This document shows, in pieces, positions 51,961-61,240 of a stretch of 64,000 nucleotides of DNA. Location: positions 62,001 through 126,000 of the forward strand of contig CANTFL010000921.1 of NCBI GenBank assembly GCA_947650285.1, in the 5' to 3' direction. The stretch is from Hyaloperonospora brassicae (taxonomy: Eukaryota > Oomycota > Peronosporomycetes > Peronosporales > Peronosporaceae). Each line of letters begins with the position of its first letter. The first letter of the stretch is position 1. The notes under the pieces are model-generated. The model was not told the origin of the DNA. It was given only the letters and a program-made list of their open reading frames with translations, and did no database searches. The translations under genes were made by a program, and so were the position numbers.

Positions 51961-54228
51961 ATGCGTCGGTCGAGCGTTCTTTTCGACTGCATCTTTGTAG
52001 TCTGTTGCCTCTTCAACCAGATGCATTCCTGGGATCCACAACCCGATGGCTACGAAGTGATTGACGGCCCGAGCAACGCCAGTGCATTGCCAACGTGGCG
52101 TCACGACTGGACCGTGTGGAAAACGATGGAGCTCGAGAGCAATCGATATGATTTCAACGACAGGTGCAACGTGTACAACCTGCGCGAAACGCAGTGGACG
52201 CAGACGAATTTCGTGCAAACGTTTCTCATGATGAGCGATCGAGCGATTTACGACCGGGCAACGCAGCAATACACCGTCGACAAGTACGTCAACGAGATGG
52301 AGCAACGTGTGGGCACGCTCGACAGTGTCGTGATCTGGCCCGCCTACCCGAACATTGGGATCGACAACCGCAACCAATTTGATCTCTTACGGGACCTGCC
52401 CAATGGACTCGACGGCGTGAAACGCGTTGTTGCTGACTTTCACCGTCGTGGCATTCGCGTCATTCTTCCCTACAATCCATGGGACATTGGCACGCGAGAC
52501 GAAGCAGGACTTGAAGGGACGGTGCGGATGTACACGGCCGACATTATTGCCCTTGAGGCGATTGTATCGGCGCTTCAGGCGGACGGGTTCAATGGGGATA
52601 CCATGTACGGCGTTCCAAGATCCTTTTTCAACTGCAGTAACCCACTCATTGCAACGCCTGAAGGCGGGGTGCCCACAGCCTATCTGAGCCACAACCCCAT
52701 GAGTTGGGGATACTTTGGCGGCTACGAACACTTTCCGCCAGTCGCTCGGGCCAAGTTCCTCGACTCGCGACACCTGGTGCAACTCTGTGCTCGATGGTCG
52801 CTCGATAGGACTACGGAATTGCTGACTGCTTTCTTCAACGGGGCCGGGTACGTCGTGTGGGAAAATGTGTGGGGCATCTGGAACGCTATGACGGAACGAG
52901 AAGATGCAACGGTCAAGCGGATGTTTGCGATCTTGCGCAAGTTTGGACACCTCGTTTCGACTGGCGCGTGGACTCCTTACTACGGACTGCAAGACGACGG
53001 ATTGTTTGCAAGTGCGTTTACGGTCGAAGCGAGCGGAGAAGCACTTTACACAGTAATCAGTACGGTGCAAAGCGACATGACGTTCGACTTGGCACTCACG
53101 AGCGCACAGACGGCAGATGATGTCCACGTGTATGACGTCTACCACGGAGAAGAACTGCAAAAGAAGCAGATTGGCAACAGCAGTAGCGTAGGGAACGGAT
53201 TGGTCGTGACGGTGACGCTCGAGCCTCGAGCGTTTGGTGCGATTTACGTGACAAAGGCCAACGACAACGACATGCATCAGTTTTGTCGCGAGATGCGAGC
53301 GATGACCGCCAAAGCCCTTTCGGAGTACTCGACGACGCGCACTTTGCTGCAACAGCAGCTCATTCGCAGTGGCCATGAAGCCGCAGAAACTGAACCGCTG
53401 GATGTTGATGGGATGGTGCGTGTGTCGGGGATGGACAGCTGGTGGTTCAACGTCAGTGGCGTGCAGATTGAACCCGTTGAGGCGTGGACGCCCGACTCGA
53501 CTCAGTTTGGCTCGGGGGTGCAGTTTCCATGGGAACACCGTCCGTGGAACAACCACTCGACTCGACTGGTCATTCAAGACTTTCTTCTCGACGTCCACCC
53601 TGTGACCAACGCTCAGTTCCAGACATTCCTCACGTCAAGTGGCTATCGTCCCAAGTCCATGGAGCGCTTCTTGTTGCACTGGGAAAACCGACAAGGCCCG
53701 TTAGTGTCATGGCGTATTCCACCGGCACTGGCACAAAGTCCTGTTGTATACGTTGCCGTCGAGGATGCTGAAGCGTTTGCAAAGTTCTACGGTAAGCGGC
53801 TTCCGCATGATTGGGAGTGGCAGTACGTTGCGTCCAATGGAGAGAACTATGACACTTACCCGTGGGGATCCAACTGGAACAGCACCAAAGTGCCACAGGT
53901 GTTTCATGGAAAGGAATTGCCGACACTTAGTCCCGTGGGTTCGCGTGTGGCCTCGCGCTCGACAAAGTTCCTCGTCGAAGATCTCGTTGGGTACGTGTGG
54001 CAGATGACCGACCGCTTTTGTGACGCGCACACGTGTGGACTTCTCCTGCGCGGAGGAAGTAGCTACTACCCGATAGCAGCTACACATGGCGACCCGAATT
54101 GGTACTTTCCACAGTCTCTCGATGCCCAGCACCACAACCGCTTTCTCATGGTCAGCGAAGGCTACGACCGGTCTCCTATGGTCGGCTTTCGTTGTGCAAA
54201 AAGCGCCCCGCCATCTCGTGCAAACTAA
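51961..54228 (+). CDS. Secreted protein: TIM-barrel-like N-terminus fused to FGE-sulfatase-like domain
   Basis: 755 residues. The start (MRRSSVLFDCIFVVCCLFNQ) is a signal peptide. Residues about 70-430 resemble a glycosidase-type barrel (VVIWPAYPNIGIDNRNQFD, RGIRVILPYNPWDIGTRDEA, FNGDTMYGVP), including an Asp where such enzymes have a nucleophile; the family was not identified. A small beta domain follows. Residues about 535-750 form a formylglycine-generating-enzyme/sulfatase-modifying fold (FLLDVHPVTNAQF, FAKFYGKRLPHDWEWQYVAS, LRGGSSYYP, MVGFRCAK). The cysteine that follows GGS in true FGE is absent, so oxidase activity is doubtful and a binding role is possible. Function is unknown; it may act on or bind extracellular glycans. 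The true ATG is 51961. Confidence 0.78.
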   Translation: MRRSSVLFDCIFVVCCLFNQMHSWDPQPDGYEVIDGPSNASALPTWRHDWTVWKTMELESNRYDFNDRCNVYNLRETQWTQTNFVQTFLMMSDRAIYDRATQQYTVDKYVNEMEQRVGTLDSVVIWPAYPNIGIDNRNQFDLLRDLPNGLDGVKRVVADFHRRGIRVILPYNPWDIGTRDEAGLEGTVRMYTADIIALEAIVSALQADGFNGDTMYGVPRSFFNCSNPLIATPEGGVPTAYLSHNPMSWGYFGGYEHFPPVARAKFLDSRHLVQLCARWSLDRTTELLTAFFNGAGYVVWENVWGIWNAMTEREDATVKRMFAILRKFGHLVSTGAWTPYYGLQDDGLFASAFTVEASGEALYTVISTVQSDMTFDLALTSAQTADDVHVYDVYHGEELQKKQIGNSSSVGNGLVVTVTLEPRAFGAIYVTKANDNDMHQFCREMRAMTAKALSEYSTTRTLLQQQLIRSGHEAAETEPLDVDGMVRVSGMDSWWFNVSGVQIEPVEAWTPDSTQFGSGVQFPWEHRPWNNHSTRLVIQDFLLDVHPVTNAQFQTFLTSSGYRPKSMERFLLHWENRQGPLVSWRIPPALAQSPVVYVAVEDAEAFAKFYGKRLPHDWEWQYVASNGENYDTYPWGSNWNSTKVPQVFHGKELPTLSPVGSRVASRSTKFLVEDLVGYVWQMTDRFCDAHTCGLLLRGGSSYYPIAATHGDPNWYFPQSLDAQHHNRFLMVSEGYDRSPMVGFRCAKSAPPSRAN

Positions 54229-56552
54229 GAGATCAGAACGCTTCGGATACTGAACACGGAAGAACCTGCGCGACCACTGATACGTTTGACACTGTGGCTC
54301 TGACATTCGGAGACACACACACACACACACTGTCGATACGTTCCATGACAACAATGCAACGGAACGTGTTGTCAATATGTGTATCATAACGTTTTGCAGC
54401 CACATCGTACAGCTGAACCGTATCCGATATACCAAAGCGTCAAGTCTCCTCATGACGTTTGCGTTGATGACGTTGTCCAATAGTGCCAATGCTGTCTGCC
54501 CACCGTAATCAAATGATTACCACAGTTGACCTATCAATCAGTGCAGATTGTCGTCCGTCGCCAGCCACTTTCCACACACCTTATTGCTTGATCACTCTAT
54601 TGGCCATCGTCAGTTCCTCTATTCAACGTCAAAGCTCGCACGTAACCTGCTCGCGATTTCAAATAGGGCACGCACCGCACTCGAAAGAAAAGCGACTTTT
54701 TTTCCCGGGGGGAAATCCGCTCGCCGTACCGTACGCGACACTCTCGAGTCGTCCCCCGTTGCGAATGACTGACCTTGTGGTACATCGTAAAGTTGTTGTC
54801 GATTGCAAAACTACGCATGATGATGCAAACGTGTTTGATCATCCGTGTCGTGGCTATACGGTCTCCAGCATTTGGGCTGTCGTTCGTTTCTACGATGTAA
54901 GAAACTAAGTACAACGAGTCGATCAGTGGCGCCATCAACTTTGCTTTCGAATCGCTGGCGTCCACGCTTGGCGTCACCTCAGTTGTACCAGAGACCTCCA
55001 AACTCTATGGACGTATGGACGTACAATCGCGTACGTGGTAAGTCGACAGCAATGCTGCACCAGTGCAAGTGGGATCCTGCGTGCCCCTCAACCAAAACGA
55101 GTTTTGTGTATCGCGAAAAAGACTCTCATTGATCACACGAAACGCAGATGCCGGACGGAAGACAGATGTACTTGTCCTCACACGACCACTGCCTTTGGTA
55201 TACAGACACGTTAACCATTACGTACGCATACTGTTTGGACTCCATGCGGTACAGTGTGAGCTACATGAAACTTGAACGTTTGAAATTTGCACATCTGCAA
55301 CCACACCTTTGCGACCATCAGAAGCTGTGCATTGCTACTCCTGACTTTCTGGTGCTTGCATACAGCAAGAAAAATCTGGCAGGTTCTTGGCCAGAAGATG
55401 CTTCCGACAGCAGCGTTTTGCCAGTACCAGCAATAGTAGGCAAACAATACTACTGTAAATGCCTCGTATGGAGCTACGAAGCGAGCTGCACGGCAAGTGT
55501 GTTTCTTGGCGCTGTTGACCATATCCTGGATCGGGCTGGTACGAGCACACGCACTTTTGCACCACATTTTGGTCGACATTTCATCATCGACCTGGTGGTG
55601 TGAGTTATGCATAAGAGAAAAGCAAGACATCGACATGATGAGCATCGTCACATCGTTCCTGTAGACTGGACCTTGTCATGCAGACAAAGCAGACTCGTCG
55701 TGTACAGGAAACTCACGTCGAACAGCACTGCAATTTAGCGATGTAATCAAACAAGTAGCTGCATGAATCTAATATGGGAAGAATGCTTCAGAAAACACAC
55801 GGTAGCTGGCAACACGGATGGTTCTGGTGCTCAATAGCCTGCAACTCCTGATCAGTCCCGGTGCGGGACAAGCATAGGACCAACTCAAGGGTCAAATGTG
55901 GTCATTGCTTCGTGCCAATATCCAGGACACTTCGTCACATTCACATATGGTAAACTGACGATAGATGCACCACGAATGGCTCAAAAGCGAGCGATACCAG
56001 AAACGGGGCTCACCAGCAATCACCAACTTTGATGTCGTCAGCTTTTCGTGGCAATCGCAATACCGACAAGTTGACGATGGCTACAGCCAGCCAGATCCTC
56101 GAGTCAGTCAATATCCGTCGAAAGCACCAAGTGACGGGACGTCGATCTTGTGCAAAAGCAGACGATACAACAAGCGAGTGCTTCCATGTTGTCGCGTCCT
56201 TGTCTGATGCTGTACGTGCTGCAATAGCCACGCTGAGGGGCTTGAAAGATCGATCATGACACTCGTAAACACCTCGCGAAAGCAGCGAAGATCACGTTCA
56301 ACAACTTGTGTCGTGGGCTGGACACGGACCACGGGAGAAGTCCGTCAAGCGGAGCTGAGCTCCTCGTCATGATGGTTGCGACGACAAGTCAATTCCGCTA
56401 TTGCCTTGCCTCATGTAGCTGCTGCAGTTGCTGGGCAAAAGCGACCGAGATCGTACCAAGCTGATGCCTTGCAAAGTGCTGCGACGGTGCGTGGCGCTCA
56501 CACTGCCGTACGCGTCTCGATGCCAGTCGTTTCTCGATAGTGCATGTGCTGG
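54229..56552. other. Stretch with possible exons but no assignable gene
   Basis: Coding-like pieces: plus about 54910-55037 (SISGAINFAFESLASTLGV ... ending at GTAAGT, a perfect donor), plus 55148-55603 (151 codons from an ATG, LTITYAYCLDSMRYSVSYMK ..., six or more Cys), and plus 56029-56259. A minus-strand alternative (54774-54998, ending AAG/GTCAGT) overlaps the first. An (AC)n run sits at 54316-54330. A multi-exon gene is likely but the model cannot be fixed by eye. Confidence 0.35.
55148..55603 (+). CDS. Unrecognised open frame, possibly a 3' exon
   Basis: 151 codons from ATG to TGA, with several cysteines and no signal peptide at this ATG. An upstream piece ending at the GTAAGT donor (55038) could be joined to it. 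The minus strand is also open over most of it, so this is uncertain. Confidence 0.35.
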   Translation: MPDGRQMYLSSHDHCLWYTDTLTITYAYCLDSMRYSVSYMKLERLKFAHLQPHLCDHQKLCIATPDFLVLAYSKKNLAGSWPEDASDSSVLPVPAIVGKQYYCKCLVWSYEASCTASVFLGAVDHILDRAGTSTRTFAPHFGRHFIIDLVV

Positions 56553-57839
56553 TCAATTCCGTGGTGCCGCAGGCGACTTGTCGCTGACTTGCAGAGCTTC
56601 AAATAAGCAAATATCAAGAAGGTAGGCTGTCAACCCCCAGATGACGTGCGGACCGCCCGTGAAGACGGGCGTCGCGTTGCTGTGGCGAGTCCAATTGTCC
56701 TGGTTCATTAGGTCCCGCAGTGGCACGGTGAACAGCGACTCAACTTCGTCTTCGTTGATTGCCACCGTCTGATCACTCATCTCGCCGATAAAGCCTACGA
56801 TCGGTGTAACAGCAATGCCTGTAATCGAAGTGACACTGGACCAGTCGCAGCGAAGGACCCCAAGGATATCGACGCTTTCGGGCGCAAGACCGACTTCCTC
56901 CTTCATCTCGCGAAGACACGTCCCTTCGATACACGAATCATTGGCGTCCACCATTCCTCCTGGAAAGCAGACCTCACCCTTGTGCTTTCCAACAGTGAGT
57001 GAGCGCAGCGTAAAGAGCACGGACGGTTCACCTTCGAACGTACAGAGCGGGATCACCACAGCTGCTCGTGCAGAGTACGCCTTCGTGATCTGACGTGGCA
57101 GTCGACTCAGCCGTTTGCGAATGCGCTCAAGATGGCGTGGCCCAAACGCTTTTGCAAGTGGCGTCTGTCGCTGGGTCTTTGATTCATGCTGAGCAAAGTC
57201 TGCAGCACAACAAAAGACAGCCACAGCAACAAGCCAACAAGCCACAAAATGAGATAAACTCCGTTCCGCACTTTGCAGCACCAATTACACAGCAACGGCC
57301 CGCAAAGCAGACAATTGACATCGTCAACATCGCGCCGTACCGTGATACGGTTTCAGCACTGCCTCCAGTTGGTCCAATTTGCCGTCACTCAGTAGCTCAG
57401 CACAGAGCCACAGCGTGTACTCCCTGTCCTGATACGCTGCTGCAAGCGCCGGTGCCGTGTAATTGTTCACAAGGAAACTCGCGTCCATCTGAGGCTTCTC
57501 GAACGCCCGAGACAGCGACTGCGTGTCCTTCACCGGCAGCTCTTCGTGCTCGTCGTCCAGTGGCTCCTGTGGCTGCGAACCGCTTCCGCCTACAGCGTCG
57601 ACGTCCCATTTTTCCCCGTCCGTCGTAGCGGTCTCGTGGTGACTGCTGCAGTGGTAGTACACGTGCGCCGACGGCCGCGCAGTCCATTGTGTGTGTGCCC
57701 CACCACAAGTCGTCAACGGTCCGTCCCGCGCGTCTGCTCTCTCGTCGTCGCACGTGGGGGAAGCGGTGGCAAACACGCGACGCAGCGGCTTCGCACGACC
57801 AGAGACAGCGGCGAGCGACCAGCGCCTGAGTCGCTGCAT
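56553..57839 (-). CDS. Probable mitochondrial Nudix CoA diphosphatase (NUDT7/8-like), two exons predicted
   Basis: Exon 1 57839-57341 starts with an Arg-rich mitochondrial presequence (MQRLRRWSLAAVSGRAKPLR). It ends CAC G at a GTACGG donor. Exon 2 from 57199 codes the Nudix domain: LFTLRSLTVGKHKGEVCFPGG matches the CoA-pyrophosphatase signature and is followed by the Nudix box GGMVDANDSC ... REMKEEVGL with the Asp and spacing of NUDT7. Such enzymes split CoA and derivatives to 3',5'-ADP and phosphopantetheine. The Nudix frame itself has no ATG and is closed by TAA upstream, so it must be spliced; joining 57341 to 57199 removes 141 bases and gives 381 residues. A nearer acceptor at 57271 (70-base intron) would instead give a 220-residue product with a transmembrane tail. 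The Nudix assignment is firm; the exon model is inference. Confidence 0.75.
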
Positions 57840-58513
57840 GACGCGACGTGGACAGGCAGTGAGTGGATCGAGAGGAGCTGCAGGCAGTGAGGGAGCGGGC
57901 GGGCGGGTCGAGCAGCTACGAAAGTGGCCGCCGGCCGCAATTGTTGCGAACTTTGTCAAGTTTGACATTGGGCCAGCGCTGTGTTGTCGACATCGTACCG
58001 AAGTGGTGGGACGGGCGCGTTTACCGGTATCGTGGGGCAAGGTGGTTTGAGAGCGCACGTGATTGGTTGGAAGAGAGATGGCGCGGGTGCTTGATTTCAG
58101 CCAATCGATGATGGACAATAGAGGATACGCTACGTCGTATGACTGGCTGGCCATCTGCTGGCTGGTTTGCTGAGCGTTGCCATGTCGCATGGCGACGGTC
58201 TGGTTTTGGCGCAGGTGGGGTATTCCAGCCAATCAGAAGCCCGTCGCGCCAGAATGCCTGTTTTGTGTCGAATGGCTGAGGCAGTCTGCTTTTTATACAA
58301 ACGATCGCTGCCGTGCACAAAAACGCGTTTCGATTCGCGTTTTGTCCATGCAGTGTTTGCTCTTGCAACGAGTGGCGGCTCGCAGTGGCGGCTCGCACAA
58401 TCGAGGTTTTTCTTAGCGACCTCGAGCCGTCAGCTTATAAAAAGCAGAACGTCCAGTCAAACATGCGACGAGATATGACGTCTGCCACATCAACAAGCAG
58501 ATAGTCCACACCA
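57840..58513. promoter_or_regulatory. Divergent promoter region between the Nudix and KH genes
   Basis: Contains CCAAT motifs (CAGCCAATC near 58099 and 58230, and an inverted GATTGG near 58060) and TATAAAA at 58436-58442, 72 bases before the KH start. A short upstream frame lies at 58463-58504. Confidence 0.5.
58463..58504 (+). CDS. uORF (13 codons) before the KH gene
   Basis: ATG CGA CGA ... TAG ends 9 bases before the main ATG at 58514. It would be in the leader if transcription starts about 25-30 bases after the TATAAAA or earlier. A translational control role is conjecture. Confidence 0.35.
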   Translation: MRRDMTSATSTSR

Positions 58514-61156
58514 ATGCGGTTCGACTGCACAAACCTCCCAAACAGCCTGCTCTCGCTGGATCTGCAGTACGCGCTCTCTCCTCCAGTCATGCAGCGACCA
58601 CGTGAAGCGCTCGCGAGCTACGACGTCAATGACGACACGACACCAGCGATGCATCACGGCCACGTGTCCAGTGGTCTCCGGTGGAACACGACGGACCACG
58701 TCGCGTGGATCGAACAACCGCCAGCGGCACGTGAAGTCCCGCGCGTGGCGATCAAACCCGAGCCAACCGTCGATCCAGCGCCTGGGTTGACGAGTGTACC
58801 TAAAATCAGTACTTTTTGTGGCCCGAGCCATGACCTGCCATTGGAGGCGTCGGCTCCTGCATTTGACCCGACGGAAATGGCTGCTTTCGGTTTTATATGT
58901 GGAACCTACGATACCGACTTAAGTAGCAGCACGCGTGATCACAGCCTGCTGCAACACCTGGAGCCACACCACGTGCCACTTGACGTCGTTCGGGCACATG
59001 ACGTTCCATTGGAACTTCAACATGGAAACAGTTCCTCTGGAAAGCATTGGGAGCCGCTCCCACAAGTTCCAGTTGCGTTACTTCAGCCACCGACAGGCTC
59101 AACAGACGAGGCACCAGACTTGCTGGCATCCCTGTCGTGTCTCACGTCAGACGAGTACGACGACGGCGAGCTGCATGGCGAGTTTCAGCACACAGTGCAC
59201 CTTCTGATCCCGTCGAACGCTACTGCAGCACTGCTGGCGCGTCGTGGCCAACCAATTCAGAACATTGGGCAACAAGCAGAGTGCACTCTGTTTATCCGGA
59301 ACGCCGATGCACTGCCATACAAAGACGATCGTCTGCTGTGCATTCAAGGGACAGCCAAGTGCATCAGCTTAGCGCAGCGTCTGGTCGTTGCGTACATTCG
59401 CGCGTTTCGAGCGAAGAAGGGCGATCCAAACTACACTGATCTAGTGCACGGACACGCGGGTGTGCCGCTCGTAGCAGTGACCTCGAGCACGAGAGCCATG
59501 GACGTTGCAGTTGCCTCGAAGAAGAAGAAGAAGGACGAGGTGAAGCTCACGAATCCGTTTGTCTGGATGGTACAGCGCGAAGACGTTGGTAAGATGATGG
59601 GGAAGCAAGGAAGTGTCTTGCAATCGATTCGTCGGGACACTGGCGCGTCCATCCGTATCGAAGACAATGTCGTACCTGGCACGACTGAGAGGCGAGTAGT
59701 CCTGAGTGGACCGGTGCAGTCGATTGCTGCAGCAGTAGAGAAGATTCGAAGCCGGTCGGGCGGGCGGGCTGAAGTGGCTGCAAGTGCGACAAACAATCGA
59801 CGGGGACGGTATTTTGCCATTCCGTACCATTCGGCCGGTTGTCTCATTGGTCCGCAGGGCTCTACGATCAAAAGCGTGACTGAGCGCACGGGTGCACGCT
59901 TGCAAGCTCCTTCCACAGAGGATCTGCCTTTGGGTAGTATCAATCGCATTCTCCATATCCAAGGCACTCCGAAACAGATCGAGCACGCCCGGCGGGTCAT
60001 TAGTGCCAAGTTACGCGACTATTTGGCCACTTCGACGAGTCCACAAGCATGGAGCATCGGTTCGACTGGCGCCAAGGGCGACAGGGTCACCATCAAGGTC
60101 CTCCTGCCGTCTAGACTTTGCGGGTTTATGCTAGCCGACCGAGGCAAGCTTATTCGTGAGATTTCCGAGAAGTCGGGGGCGCACACGCACTTCTTGGCCG
60201 CCCGTAATGGAGACGGTAATCGGGTCTGCGTATTCACTGGCGACATGACCTGCGTGCTTCGCGCGCAACGTCTCGTGCTGCAGTTCATGGCAGGAGATGC
60301 CATCTCGTCGAAACGGGTAGGGGGTCCACGCCGAAAGCGAAAGCGTGTACAAGGAGGTGAAGAAAAGAGCTGCGATCATGACGAAGTGAAGGAAGAGTGC
60401 GTGAGTAAAGAGGAGCCGTGTTACGTCGGTGACGTGCGCGAAGAAAATGGCGATGGTGACGAGACCAACGCGGCTCCCTTTTCACTTCCTGTGCAAGAAA
60501 CGCATGCTCGTCAGCAGCCGATTCGCCATCCTCAACGTGTCTACGTAAATGCCAAAGGCGAGCTGTACACGTATGACGATGACATGATGTGCAGAGCGCA
60601 TCTGCACCAGCCAATGCGTCAACGGCCAGTCGTTATTTGCCCCTGCGAGGCCCCTCGGGATGACCACGCTCGCGTTGGATACGATTACAATGAGTATGGC
60701 CATGACGAACGGATGTTGTGCGACGTGCCTCGGCCTCGGTGTCCAACAGAGCTGACAGTCGTCCGTCTACAGCCCCCTGGAAGCCATGAAGATGAGTATG
60801 ACGATGACTGTGACGAGTACGTTGATGTAGATGACGATGCTGGTGCGCACGAGGAGACTATCGTCGGAAAGCAGGAGCAAAAGCGACGACCAATATGCAG
60901 CCGTCTTCAGAACGCGCGTCAATCGACTGCATGTTCTGGTCGCAAAGTGCAGATGATAGTTACGATGCCAAGTGCCCGTCAGAAACGGTCAAAGAAGAGC
61001 TCGACAAGCTCGAGTCGCGCGACAAATGGTGGCGCTGTCTGTGTCAGTGATACTTGCAGCAAAGCGCGTCCTCCCAGTGTGCCTCGAGATGGAAAAGGAT
61101 GTGGTGGCCCCAATGCGAATCGCGGCCGTGCCAGTGGCAACAAACGCCGTTGTTAG
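58514..61156 (+). CDS. RNA-binding protein with four KH domains
   Basis: 880 residues. Four KH domains: about 225-298 (loop ARRG), 347-412 (GKQG), 431-503 (GPQG) and 523-595 (ADRG). The GxxG loop is canonical in the second and third; the first and fourth keep only the last Gly and may bind RNA weakly or serve in packing. The N-terminal 200 residues are probably disordered. The C-terminal 280 contain a basic stretch (RRKRKRV), acidic runs (DEYDDDCDEYVDVDDD) and an Arg/Ser/Lys-rich end. The domain layout is like poly(C)-binding and vigilin/HEN4-type proteins that bind single-stranded RNA or DNA; a specific orthologue was not recognised. The ATG at 58514 is the first after TATAAAA apart from the uORF. 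Confidence 0.88.
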   Translation: MRFDCTNLPNSLLSLDLQYALSPPVMQRPREALASYDVNDDTTPAMHHGHVSSGLRWNTTDHVAWIEQPPAAREVPRVAIKPEPTVDPAPGLTSVPKISTFCGPSHDLPLEASAPAFDPTEMAAFGFICGTYDTDLSSSTRDHSLLQHLEPHHVPLDVVRAHDVPLELQHGNSSSGKHWEPLPQVPVALLQPPTGSTDEAPDLLASLSCLTSDEYDDGELHGEFQHTVHLLIPSNATAALLARRGQPIQNIGQQAECTLFIRNADALPYKDDRLLCIQGTAKCISLAQRLVVAYIRAFRAKKGDPNYTDLVHGHAGVPLVAVTSSTRAMDVAVASKKKKKDEVKLTNPFVWMVQREDVGKMMGKQGSVLQSIRRDTGASIRIEDNVVPGTTERRVVLSGPVQSIAAAVEKIRSRSGGRAEVAASATNNRRGRYFAIPYHSAGCLIGPQGSTIKSVTERTGARLQAPSTEDLPLGSINRILHIQGTPKQIEHARRVISAKLRDYLATSTSPQAWSIGSTGAKGDRVTIKVLLPSRLCGFMLADRGKLIREISEKSGAHTHFLAARNGDGNRVCVFTGDMTCVLRAQRLVLQFMAGDAISSKRVGGPRRKRKRVQGGEEKSCDHDEVKEECVSKEEPCYVGDVREENGDGDETNAAPFSLPVQETHARQQPIRHPQRVYVNAKGELYTYDDDMMCRAHLHQPMRQRPVVICPCEAPRDDHARVGYDYNEYGHDERMLCDVPRPRCPTELTVVRLQPPGSHEDEYDDDCDEYVDVDDDAGAHEETIVGKQEQKRRPICSRLQNARQSTACSGRKVQMIVTMPSARQKRSKKSSTSSSRATNGGAVCVSDTCSKARPPSVPRDGKGCGGPNANRGRASGNKRRC

Positions 61157-61240
61157 GACCAACGTGGATTCAACCGATGCGATACGTGGCCGCTTTGCTC
61201 ATGCAAACTGGTGAGGACTATCACGTTGTAGGTTCGTCGC

